64,000 nucleotides of DNA. Origin: Odontesthes bonariensis (Eukaryota > Chordata > Actinopteri > Atheriniformes > Atherinopsidae). Where the stretch lies: positions 35,423,025 to 35,487,024 of the forward strand of contig NC_134515.1 of assembly GCF_027942865.1 (NCBI RefSeq), given 5' to 3'. The notes below the pieces were generated by a model. It ran no database searches. It was not told the origin of the DNA and was given only the letters and a program-made list of their open reading frames with translations. Positions within the stretch are counted from its first letter, which is position 1, and each line of letters begins with the position of its first letter. Both the position numbers and the translations under genes were made by a program. Shown here piece after piece: positions 42,946 through 53,921 of the stretch.

Positions 42946-45900
42946 TTGACTTCCTGTCATGCGTGATGGCGCCAGTGTGTGTGGCCTGCCGTCCGCTGCT
43001 GTCAGCTCTCGTGTGTCTCTCTGTGTTTGTCTTGACGTTGTTTTATGTGACAATCAAAGTAAACGGTCTGCTCGTCTATGACCGACAGTCTCTCCTCAAT
43101 ATCCACACAAACTTTGAAAATGTGTTGCGTTGGAGTTATGGTGGACGGAACCCTCATCCCCCTCTAACTTTCTTTGGATTTACCTGCGTGCATATTCCGC
43201 GGACCTGACCTGAAGCGGTGCCGAAGGCGTAAACGTCGGGGCAAGCGCAGTGGTCGACTGGTGAAGCTGAAAATCCATCTGTCGCTGACTGCTGGATCAA
43301 GTCGTCGGACCAGAGCACTGGATTTTCCTCCCGATCGCAGCCTGACTGTATCACGGTGCTCCCTGGAACCCGCGTACACCTGGCTGAGAACCGTCGTCGC
43401 TCCCCCCGAGGCCTGCCACACCCAACGCCTCCGTTCACCTCGGCTCCGCAGAGGAGGGGTGAACCGCTGTCATCTCCGACCAGTAGGTCGGGCACCCCGA
43501 AAGGACTGCGAAGCAGCTCCCATCAGGTTTGCACTTGTGAATGCACGATCGCTGTGTAACAAGACTTTCATCCTAAATGACTTCTTCAAATCGCACCAGT
43601 TGGATTTGCTGTGCGTCACAGAAACCTGGCTGAGCCCAGGTGAGCTGAGCCCCCTGACGGAGCTTTTACCTGCAAACTGTTCTTTTTTAAACGCACCGAG
43701 GACTACAGGTCGTGGTGGCGGTTTGGCGTCTGTTTTCAAAAACTCTTTGAAATGCAGACAAGTCTCGATGGCGCAGTACGCAAGTTTTGAAATGAATGCG
43801 TTCGAACTGATCTTCCCCCAACCACTGCTATGCGCTGTGGTCTACCGTCCCCCAAAATACAATAAGGATTTTATACAAGATTTCTCCCAGTTTTTGTCTG
43901 GGGTCATGACCAAATAGGATCGTGTGCTTTTAATGGGTGACTTCAACATTCACGTTTGCTGTCCGTCCAAGCCACTGTCAACTGACTTTTTAAACCTTAT
44001 TGACTCTTTTAATCTTGCCCAGTCAGTGTCGGGCCCTACCCAAATACTGGGGCACAAATTGGATCTGGTTTTATCTTATGGGCTTATCGTGCAAAACCTG
44101 AACACTCTTGACGCTGTATTCTCCGATCACATGCCGATAATATTTGAAGTCCCCTGCCTTGTAAATGTTTCAAGTGCGCGCGCCTCTGTGCGTCGGCGAC
44201 GCATTAACTCCACCTCAGTTTCCTGTTTCTCTGTTGCTTTCGATAATGCTGCTGAGCCTCATGACCCCGCTGCTTGCTGTGACGTTGAGCAGCTGACTGC
44301 ATCTTTCTATTCGACTTGTAATAACATCCTGGACTGCGTTGCACCTTTTAAAACCCTGTGCCCTAAAGCCAAGAAACAGCCTTGGCTAACTGACACTACA
44401 TGCGCTGTCAGACGAGAGTGCAGGAGGGCGGAGCGCAAATGGAAAAAAGACAGATTACACGTGTCACTAGACATTCTTAAGGAAACCTGGACAAAATACC
44501 AGAGAACTGTCAAATCCGAAAAGAACAAGTATTTCTCGGACATTGTCCAGCGAAATAGGGATAAACCGCATATTCTGTTTAGCACTATAAATAGTGCTCT
44601 CAACCCTAGCCAGCATGTGGAGCTAGACACCTCTTCAGTAACTGCTGACGATTTTTTGAATTTTTCCATCTCCAAAGTCACCAACATCAGAGCTATGATA
44701 ACCCCTCCCCCCTCTGACCCCTCTATCCCCATTACATCCACAGTAACTTTTGATCAGTTTGAATCTGTATCTCTGGCAAACTTAACCAAAACAATTGGCC
44801 AATTAAAACCTCCCTCTGGTCAATCAGATGTAGTGCCCCCATTTATTATCAAGCAAACACTTGAGTCCACAGGCTCCAGCATATTAAACATTATGAACTG
44901 TAGCCTTGCCTCAGGTTGTGTACCACAGTCTTTTAAGAATGCAGTAGTACAGCCACTCATCAAAAAACCTAATTTGGACAACACAATTCTCTCTAACTAT
45001 CGACCCATCTCAAAGCTCCCCTTTTTATCCAAGGTCCTAGAGAAATTAGTACTACAACAATTGCAATCTTTTCTTGACTCTCATGGCATCCTGGAACCCC
45101 TCCAGTCTGGTTTTAAAGCACTCCACAGCACAGAATCAGTACTCCTCAAGGTTTTTAATGATCTTTTATTAGCCACTGACTCTGGTGACTCTGACTCTGA
45201 CTCAGACCTCACTGCTGCTTTTGATACTGTTGACCACAACATTTTAATTTCACGTCAGAGGTGATCTGACGATATAAAATCGTGACTGGCGAGGAAGAGT
45301 GGAGAATCGCAGGCGATCTGCCAAATTAGAGAAACCGTATAGATCGCCTTTGCCAATCAGCGCAATGTTTTTTTTGTTTTTTTTTAATGCTGGTTCCCGC
45401 CGATGCGGCAGACGTAGGGCGTCCTTAACCGAACCGACCAATCATAGCGAACTGTGCGTCGTGACACTTTCTTACACGCCTCCATGTTGTGTTTGTAAAA
45501 ACTTAGAAAACAAATGGACAGCCATGGCTGAAAGCCAAGCCGACGAGCTGGTGAAGAAGAGGAAATCAACCTCTGTAATTTGGAATTGGTTCGGGTTTTC
45601 TTCTACCCTAACCCACTGCTGCTGGTCCACATCAGTAATGGGAACAGCAGCAGCGGCACCATCCACAGCACATCCATAGCGGCGCACGGGAGAAACTCAC
45701 GGCCAGCAGCAGCACTCTTGGGTCGGATGAGGAAACCGCTAGCTCGTAAGCTAACTACGGTGCAAGAGAAAAGGGATGCACCGCGACCGTGACAAACATT
45801 ACACAGTTGAAAAGTATTCCTTTAGGGCGCTCTGGTGATGGCAGTGCGTGACTGTGGCTGCAGTAAATGAACATGCAGCGTTGCTCATCTGTTGCTAAAT

Positions 45901-47575
45901 GGCATCATGAGGTGGAGTCAAGTCGTCATCAGTGGTTCGTTTTTCTATTTCCGGTTGCTTCACTCTCACTGTGTCAGATGTCATTAATTAGATCATTATT
46001 TTTCATCTTGAATTGGGTTACAGTTGAATTACAATGTGTTGATTGCCAAATTCTTTCTTTTACTCCTTAGCTCTTCTGTGGTTCAGCATACCGACTTACC
46101 TCTACTGTAATTGGTCTTTTTTTTTTTTTTTGGATGGAAGATCGTGATAAAAAATCAAAATCGTGATTTTATGCAAAAAAATCGTGATACAACATTTTTT
46201 CCATATCGCCCACCCCTAATTTCACGCCTAGAGCACTGTGTTGGCATCAGAGGCACTGCCCTTCAATGGTTCAAATCCTTCCTGGCAAACAGAAGCTTTT
46301 CTGTCTGTCTGAGGGATTCACTGTCCTCCTCTGCACCTCTCTTGTGGCGTGCCGCAAGGATCCATTCTTGCCCCTCTACTCTTTTCCCGGTATATGCTCC
46401 CCCTTGGGTCTATTCTTAGAAAGTACCATGTATCTTTCCACTGCTATGCCGATGATACTCAAATTTATATGCCTTTTAAAGAAAATGACCCCCAGTCCCT
46501 CAAACGTCTACTCAACTGCTTGGAGGAAATCAAAGCTTGGATGGCCCTTAATTTTCTAAATTTTAATGAAAAAAAAACTGAAGTTTTAGCGTTTCGTCCC
46601 AATACTTCCCCTGCCCCACCTATTGACCTAGGCCTTCTTGGACCCTATGTCAAAGACACGGCAAAAAACCTTGGTGTGACCTTAGATCCAATTTTTAAAA
46701 TGGAGAAACAAATCAGTATGGTCGTAAAATCCAGTTTTTATCAACTAAGGCTTTTATCCAAGGTTAAACCTTTTTTATCTTTTAAAAACTTTGAAAATGT
46801 CATCCATACCTTTGTCACCTCCCGCTTAGACTACTGCAACGCCCTATATGCCGGCATAAATTCCACCTCTCTCACGCGGCTACAACTTGTCCAAAACGCA
46901 GCAGCCCGTCTTCTCATCAAGACACGAAGGCGTGAGCATATCACTCCTGTTCTTGCTGCCCTCCACTGGCTCCCCATACGATACAGGATAAATTTTAAGA
47001 TTCTTTTATTTGTTTTTAAAGCCCTACATGGTTTGGCACCCCCTTACCTAGCTGATCTTTTAAAAATTCAGAGCCACTCCAGGGCCGTCAGGTCAGCAGA
47101 CAAACTGTGTTTAGTGGTGCCCCGCTCCAGATTAAAAAGTAGAGGGGACCGGGCCTTTGCAGTTGTTGGCTCCCTCTTCATATCCGCCTGGCTCCCACCT
47201 TTTTTGTTTTTAAAACAGATCTTAAAACCCATCTTTATGCCCAGGCTTTTATTTCTTTATGATCCTAGTCTTTTAATCTCATCTGAGTCTTATCTATTTA
47301 TTTTTAACCCCTTCTCTTTTATCCTTCTTATGTTTTGACATTCTTGTTGCCTTCTGTTATTCCATTAGTTTAGCTTTACTTTATTGTAACTAAAGCATAT
47401 CCATGCTTGTGCTTTTTGTGTTTATGGGTGTCTTCAAGTCTTATTGTCTGTGTTGTTCATGTTCCTCAAGTCGTTTTTTTTTTTTTTACTTTTTATTTTA
47501 GGCCTTCCTGTTAGCACTTTGGTCAGCTGCTATTGTTGTTTTAAAAGTGCATTATAAATAAACTTTGACTTGACT
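42946..47575 (+). mobile_element. Near full-length CR1/L2-group LINE (endonuclease plus reverse transcriptase), inactivated
   Basis: A short frame from 42963 shifts before 43174. One frame then runs 43174-45264 with a single TAG at 43915-43917. The endonuclease shows IRFALVNARSLCNKT, LLCVTETWLSPGE, and MGDFNIHV. The RT starts with YRPISKLPFLSKVLEKL, QSGFKALHSTESVLLKVFND and [10 protein letters not shown] hAT element then breaks it at 45255-46218, and it resumes with [32 protein letters not shown] and [12 protein letters not shown]. It ends GTGCATTATAAATAAACTTT with a TTGAC tail. Confidence 0.88.
45255..46218 (+). mobile_element. hAT element inserted in the LINE reverse transcriptase
   Basis: Ends TCAGAGGTGATC and (reverse complement) TAGGGGTGGGCGATATGG, flanked by ATTTCACG at 45247-45254 and 46219-46226 (identity extends to TAATTTCACG). 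ATG at 45524 starts MAESQADELVKKRKSTS then VIWNWFGFS, the N-terminal BED-finger start typical of hAT transposases. The rest is lost. Confidence 0.88.
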
Positions 47576-47675
47576 ATAATTGTTTTGCACTGAGTACAGG
47601 AGAAGCTCTCCAATTTCATTGTACAAGGTATAATGACAATAAAGGGCATTCTACTCTATTCTATTCTCTAAGATT
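47576..47675 (+). mobile_element. Older LINE 3' end, right half
   Basis: TTTTGCACTGAGTACAGGAG … GTACAAGGTATAATGACAAT … (TTCTA)n. This is the natural 3' end of the LINE whose left half is at 41.82-42.26 kb. Confidence 0.65.
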
Positions 47676-48039
47676 CAGGATACATTTGAACAGATATTAA
47701 AAAAAAAAGAAATCAGCCTGAGTACATATGCAAAAAGCTACCTTTGTATCTAGATTAATTAGGCAACTCCTGTGTGTGTAAATCTTGGCTTCGGGAATCT
47801 GAGAGAAAACGCTCAGGACAAAGTTCCTTTTTAATCAGCATTGTGTTCAGCTTTCTCAATGGAAGCAGTCGTGCTTACAGTGAACAAGAAAACATGACGG
47901 TGACAACCAGGAGATCAAAACACTGGATGTGGAGTTAATGGGATTCATTTTTAAATGAAATGCTAAAACTGTAACAAGGAAGAAACATATCTGGCATTTC
48001 CGCTTGATAAATTAAAAACTTTATTTTTTTTTACAGTGG

Positions 48040-48235
48040 TGTAGTGGTTTGCACCGTCGCCTCCCAGCAGGAGGTTCGATTCCCAGCTGGGGCCTTTCTG
48101 TGTGGAGTTTGCAGGGTGTACCCTGCCTGTCACCCAATGACAGCTGGGATAGGCTCCAGCCCCCCGCGGCCCTGAACTGGACTGGTTAACTCCCAACCAT
48201 ATTTCCTTACAAAAACAGCCCCCCCTTGTAGGGTC
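48040..48235 (+). mobile_element. tRNA-derived SINE, internally deleted
   Basis: A box GTGGTGTAGTGGTTTGC, B box GGTTCGATTCCC, body GGGGCCTTTCTGTGTGGAG. It jumps directly to the 3' part GTACCCTGCCTGTCACCC and GATAGGCTCCAGCCCCCCGC. Confidence 0.8.
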
Positions 48236-49124
48236 GAGGTGAAAAAAGAGGGATTGACTCAGGGTAAGTACAGGGTAACAAAGAGAGGAAGAGAAAGCGT
48301 GAAGCCACCGGAGAAGTGAAACTAAAACTGAATATCTGACAGCCTCGTGATCCCACATCACCCCGTCACACACATGACAAGAGTCAAGCGCGGAGTCTAT
48401 CAGCAGCCGCTGCCTCTCAATAAAAAAAAATAAATAAGTACACCACAAAGGGTAGTTTTGCTGTTTGGTTTCTCACGGTCACACTACTCAATACCCTTGT
48501 GTCTTAAATCAGGTGACTTGTCTCACCATTTAACTACAGTACACCATAAGTACACTCTTTTCCGATTGAAGTTTTTATGGATGAAGACATGATAAAAAAA
48601 AAACCTGGCCATGTACAATCTCAGATGGAAAAGAACACCTGATATCAGTGTGTCATATTCATTAGACAAAAACAAAGCCAAAATGCAGAGCAGTGTGTGA
48701 AAAAGCACACCTTTTCTGCTCCCTCTGGAATTAAGAAGGAAATCATCAACAAGTGGGAGCACCTTTATAAAAGCAGGATTCTTAGCAACTGGCTGCTCTC
48801 GAGCATTCAAGTGTCAAGGAATAAAGACATCAGCGGCAATCTTAGAGAAGCAATTGTTGCCAATATTCCCAGGACTGGATGTCCTTGCAAATTCATGCAA
48901 TATTAAGAGAAACTGCAAAAAACCCAACAATCACTTCTCAAACTCTGCAGGCCAGCATGTTTAATGTTCAAGATCATTACAGTAACATTAGAAAAGACTG
49001 ACCAAGTATGACTTGTTCCAAAGGGCTGTCAGGAGCACAAAGTAACAAAGTTACTTGACAAAATTAAACAATTTACTGTAACTATGTTGTTTTTTCCTGT
49101 CAACCAATCCAAGTAGAGTCCTAA

Positions 49125-49325
49125 TATTCAATTCAATTCAATGTTTCTTATATAGCGCCAAATCACAACAATTGTCGTCTCAGGGCTCTACAAAAATACA
49201 ATCCAATTTAACTCAATCATAATCCAATTTATTAAATTCCAAATGAGTCCAATTCAGTTCCAATACAGAGCCAACTCAAAGAAAGTAGCCTAGCTAAGGA
49301 AACCAACAGATTGCACTGAAACATA
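49125..49325 (-). mobile_element. Rex1-type LINE 3' tail, minus strand
   Basis: Begins with (ATTCA)n and TTATATAGCGCCAAATCACAA, and ends CCTAGCTAAGGAAACCAACA then GATTGCACTGAAAC, the reverse complement of the 16.15-16.35 kb and 24.62-24.83 kb tails. Confidence 0.8.
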
Positions 49326-49609
49326 GTGTACCAAAGGTGTGCTACACTTCAGAGAAAGGTGCAAAGTATGTTTGTATTGAACTGTGAAGGTCTGCTGATG
49401 TTGCATCTATGACAGATTATGTAGGTTTTACACAGACACACAGAGGGAATGTTTTGTCCATACTTAGTTAACTGTAACCTATCGAACATTTCTTCCTTCC
49501 AACAGTACCTTATAACTGGGATTTTTTTTTAACCTCTGAGGTTGAACAACTTTTCCAAAGAAGTTAGCATGACTACAGTGTTGATGAGGGTAAAATCAGT
49601 ACTATACAG

Positions 49610-49800
49610 CAGGGCTGTGGACTCCAGTCAAATGACTTAGACTCCAGTCATGAATTTAATGACTTCAGACTTGACTTGACAAAACGATAAAAGACTTGTA
49701 ACTCGACTTTGACTTTCACTGAAATGACTCGCGACTTTACTTTGACTTCAGCCTATTGACTTGGAAGTAGTTGATAGGACTCCTGAGCCAGTCACATTAT
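49610..49800. mobile_element. One end of a hAT-like element
   Basis: CAGGGCTGTGGACTCCAGTC followed by repeated GACTTgact/GACTC motifs is a known look of fish hAT-type ends. The other end was not found. Confidence 0.3.
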
Positions 49801-50339
49801 CAAACTTTGCGGGCTAATGCTAGCTTAATGAGGGACTTCAGCATTGGTGCACACAGCAATCTATTGAGCCCACCACATAGTACATGTTGATTTTTTAAGT
49901 TGCACAGACTCCATTCTAGCCGGTACACAGAAACATGCTACATAAGTTTTAACCAACAAGTATGCAGTCTGCAAAAGCTACAGCAAGGACATAAGAAGCC
50001 AGTCCTAAAGTCATTCGCCCCTCTAAAGGTTTCCCTCGTACTGCCGCTAATAAGATCTACATGGTGTTTTATTTCTGATTACCAGACACAGTCAGTGAAT
50101 CCAAGATTAGCATGGAGCTGGCTCGGCAAAAGTTGTCAGGAGGAAGGATTTTATTCTATATACTAATCAGAAATGTCCAGATGTTAGCTTACCACTTGTC
50201 ACTTGATGGTTAACACAGTAACTTAACCTCACAAATATATTGCACTCCAAAGACATGCATGTTAGGTTGATATGTGATTTAAATTGCTGCAGGCGGAGTG
50301 CTAATGGTTGTTTGGCTCTGTGTGCAGATCAAGAGAGTA

Positions 50340-50790
50340 AAGCCTGGTTTATAGTCGGTAACGCAAGACGCAACGCAAGACGCAACGCAAGCCCTTGCGC
50401 GGTTGCAAGCCCCCCCTTGCGTGCTTGCGTGTGTCACCTCAATTTTCTAAACTTCACGCAAGACGCAAGCGCAAGCCACTGGCTGTGGTCGAAACCGCCT
50501 ACTACTTGATCGATCTGACAGTATGCAGAGCGTTTACACACAGTGCACTTCACTCCTGCCCGAGCCGAAATCAGCCGGCCTGAAAAGCTGATTTCCCTTA
50601 AGCTATAGGCTAAACTCTGTAAATATATAACTTTAGCAACATTTGAAACATTTTCCGTTTCCACATTGGAAACGGAAAATGCGAAGCTGATGACATGTCC
50701 TTCTACAAATCCCGTAGTTTTAAAATGGCGGAGCGACATGGAGACATTCATTGTCCGTGAAATATTACACATTATAGCTTTAATGAGGGA
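50340..50790. mobile_element. Nested Harbinger-like MITE remnants
   Basis: A (ACGCAAGACGCA)-rich stretch at 50360-50475 is followed by GTCGAAACCGCCTACTAC and TATGCAGAGCGTTTACACAC. The part 50485-50660 is the reverse complement of the right end of the element at 60.4-60.96 kb. Confidence 0.55.
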
Positions 50791-52171
50791 TGCATTCTAC
50801 TTATGCACCTGTGTATGCTTGTTAGTTGTAGAACATGCACATGGACTTCAAATAAAATGGATCCTGCATTAAAACACCTGTGCTTAACTTATTTCAAATC
50901 AAAATGTCTTTTTGATGTTGATCTGATGCAATAACGATAATATTTCAAAATAATGTGCAGTCCTAGTTCAGAATCTTAAAAAAAAATGTTAATTTATATG
51001 GAAATGTTGATGCAACAGGTGGAACTTACAAAAACCTTTTTTTTAAAAAAAGCACTTCAATTTCTATGCAGTACAGGTAAAACTTTTGGAAACTGAACAA
51101 ATATGAAAAATCATATTGCACGTTTCCACTTTGGCAGAGATGACAAACACCTGGCTGTAGCAAGTTATGTCAAAGCTGTGATCCAACTCGGAAACTGTGA
51201 AGCAAGTTTTATTATGAAGGATTTGCATCCATATTCAGTGTGTGAGCCGGAGCTCTTTCACGGCTCCAGTAAAAATCTGCAACAATTTATTTACCTCCAG
51301 TATAAAGGACATAGATGGAACTTTTTGTGTAACAGACTATGATGGTCACTCCTCAGAATCAACAATGAAAGTTGATAGGACTGAACAGCTGCCTGGGCTA
51401 CAATCTGACTACAAACATGACAACGGCTGTAAATGACGAAAGGGCTGGCTTTAGAAGCCACATAAAGACAAAATGACACGGATTTAGTAATTAAGCTGTA
51501 ATAACATTCTGTGTTATAAACAGACATGTGATCACACAAAGTCAGCCCGTGTCTAACACCACCTACCAATCCATAAAAACCTGCCCTTCTCCAGCCATTT
51601 CAGCTTTTTTTTCGTAACCACACTCTAATAAGAACAGTTTCATAAACAACAAAGCAATCCAAACGCTTGAGACAGTTTATCAAAAGATTTTGGGAACATG
51701 TTGTTAACCCTCCATCTTGCACCTGTCTCCCCAACATTTTCATAGACGGATGTAAGCTTTGAGATCAAAAGCACACTAGCTACAGAATGTAAATCCGGAT
51801 TTATCCTGTGCCGTCTTGTAACTATTTTACTCAAGACCAACTAAATTAGTCACGTTTGAACTAACAATTAATCGATGTGACGCCCCGGGATCTGAATCCA
51901 ACGTCTGCCTGTTTTCTTATCATTCACTGGGGATGCTCTCTGAAGTGGCAACCAAACTAGAAATTACCGGTCGGCTCGGGAATCAAATCGTGGTTAAAGC
52001 GGATAATCTCCAGGCACTGCATCACAGGAAAGCAACCAGCATCCATGTTGGTTAAAGGGGTGTTAGCCTGCCGTTAGCCTAGCCTACATTTAGCACTTAG
52101 CTCGCGAACTAATCCAAGGGCAGCAAAGCTGACAAATGTTCGTCCACTAGCAAACTCTAAGTTTTTCTTAC

Positions 52172-52330
52172 CTTTTCTCCAACCCAGGCAGTATGGCTTC
52201 TGTTTTTCTTTGAAGTTTAAGCCTGATTTGATTTTTTGTAATCCTCGTATCCCAGTTGCGCTTGTGCTTTTCACCACTAAACCATTCAAACAGCCGGTAG
52301 TACAGCCACGGAGCTAACGGCTCTACTGGG
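52172..52330 (-). other. Candidate noncoding first exon on the minus strand (possibly dnajc5)
   Basis: A clean donor (GGAGAAAAG|gtaagaaa) sits at 52171 in a unique, GC-richer stretch facing away from adrm1. No coding gene is seen between here and the dnajc5 ATG 17 kb away, so this is a good candidate for the dnajc5 5' UTR exon. Alternatively it is a separate noncoding transcript. The upper limit is approximate. Confidence 0.35.
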
Positions 52331-52439
52331 GAAGGAGCAAGCTGTCAATCCGTGTAGAGCGGTCCCGAGGATACCTCCAACAAGACCCTCCGCTTGCTTC
52401 CGGTTAGAGCAGGCGCGTTCACGACATTAACAGGAAGTC
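52331..52439. promoter_or_regulatory. Candidate bidirectional promoter between adrm1 and the divergent minus-strand exon
   Basis: The interval between the two opposed first exons is CpG-rich for this window (cgtgtagagcggtcccgagg, gcaggcgcgttcacgac). It has ETS-type cores: CTTCCGG at about 52396 and AGGAAGT just downstream. No TATA box is seen. This is the usual make-up of housekeeping bidirectional promoters. Confidence 0.4.
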
Positions 52440-52503
52440 AACACGTTTCGCTTGTAGCAGGGATCGTCGAGAGGAGAAACTTGTGGGTTTATTCCAAAAT
52501 AAG
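52440..52503 (+). other. adrm1: Probable noncoding 5' exon of adrm1
   Basis: A donor (CCAAAATAAG|gtactt) at 52504 pairs with the TTTTTCATCAG acceptor at 53679, 32 nt upstream of the adrm1 ATG. The 5' limit is a guess. Confidence 0.45.
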
Positions 52504-52876
52504 GTACTTAAACATGAGTTGTTTTTTTTTTTTTTTAACATATCCGTTTCACATTTGTTTTCAATGAGCCTCCTACCAAAGCGCAACTGTTTAAAATTTC
52601 GAACGACAGGCTTGATAAAAGTATGTTAGACTTCGGCCTTGGTCGTGTTCATCGGTTTAGCCACGTCATGGGCTAACGTTAGCACTGCCAGCTCACTTGA
52701 CGCAATGATGCTACCGACGGGTAACTTAAAAGGCTAACCGCTAATTTCATTATTGTTGCTTTGAAAAGTTCTTGAAATACCAAAAAACGGGCACCATACT
52801 TGTGGAACTTTTCGAACAGACGTAAAAAACACAAACTTGACCGTTATCTCTACGCGACATAGTGATAGTAATCTAG

Positions 52877-53314
52877 CAGAGGTCTTCAACAGGGGGGTCG
52901 CGAAATCTTTGACAATTAGACAATTTTTAACATTTCTTCTTTTTAATTTTTTTTTTCAAACAGTTTTTTCTCACAAATTGTGTGCAAACGTGTGCCATCA
53001 GATGGTTTGAGGATTCATTGTCCCATCTACATGCATGTTTAAAGTTAAAATCTGTGGATTATTTGAATAGCTCAGTGTTGTATGCAAGATGTTTGTTTAT
53101 AAATGGCAGTGGCACGGCCACCCTGTACCTTGCACATGTTTAAAATACAAACATGAATATATTAACCTGTGTATTATTTGAATAGCTTAGTATTGAATGT
53201 ACAATAACAGAGTAGCTATGTTTATACACGGCACTAGGCCCCGTTAAATATAAAACACAATTGTATGCCAAATAGTAGGGGGGTCCCTGGCCTGAAAAAC
53301 GTTGAAGACCCCTG
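52877..53314. mobile_element. hAT-like MITE in the adrm1 5' intron
   Basis: Ends CAGAGGTCTTCAAC and (reverse complement) CAGGGGTCTTCAAC, 13 of 14 matching. Flanks share ATCTA but are not a perfect 8-bp duplication. Confidence 0.6.
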
Positions 53315-53345
53315 ATCTAAAGAAAAAAAAGGCAGACTTGTTAGT

Positions 53346-53480
53346 AATCAGAATCAGCTTTAATTGGCCAGGTTTCACTAAACAAACAAGGAATATAACT
53401 CCGGTAACTTCACTCACAAAGTACAACACTCAACAATAACATGAAATAATAACAATTAGAAATGCAGAACAGTAAGAGTT
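53346..53480 (-). mobile_element. LINE 3' end fragment
   Basis: ATCAGAATCAGCTTTAATTG, GCCAGGTTTCACTAAACAAA and CTCCGGTAACTTC form the start of a repeat common across fish genomes, in reverse orientation. Confidence 0.5.
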
Positions 53481-53679
53481 GAATTGATTATAAATAAAAA
53501 CTAATTTACATTGCTGCCTTTTTACCCCAAGGTTTTTGAGATGGCCTGCTTAAATCAGCCAAATAATTTTCACACAGTTACTCTTATATTTTTGCATTTT
53601 AAGAAGTATATTATTTAGTGCTACTGTAGAAAAAACAATCTTATCTCGAAAAGCTGACTTCTCTGTTCTTTTTCATCAG

Positions 53680-53921
53680 GGTTTGGGACGCCTGAGAAAG
53701 AGATTTTAAAGATGTCGTCAGGGGCTCTCTTTCCAAGCCTGGTCAGTGGCTCAAGAGGAAGCTCCAGCAAGTATCTGGTGGAGTTTCGTGCTGGAAAAAT
53801 GACCTTGAAGGGGAACACTGTTACACCTGACAAGCGCAAGGGCACGGTGTACATCCAGCAGTCGGATGATTCCCTGATTCATTTCTGCTGGAAAGACAGG
53901 ACCACCGGGAATGTAGATGAT
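53680..53921 (+). CDS. adrm1: adrm1 exon with start codon: Pru domain N-terminus
   Basis: The exon opens after TTTTTCATCAG; ATG at 53712 begins [18 protein letters not shown], as in vertebrate ADRM1. It ends in phase 0 at GNVDD before gtgagc. Bases 53680-53711 are 5' UTR. Confidence 0.93.

Larger units (their letters stand above)
47676..52171. other. Gene-poor tract, possible dnajc5 intron 1
   Basis: Apart from the listed SINE, LINE tail and MITEs, no conserved coding sequence was recognised on either strand. Confidence 0.4.

Noticed and set aside
45299-45679. 126-codon plus-strand frame as a host gene
   Set aside because: It lies wholly within the hAT element and only partly overlaps the BED-like start in another frame.
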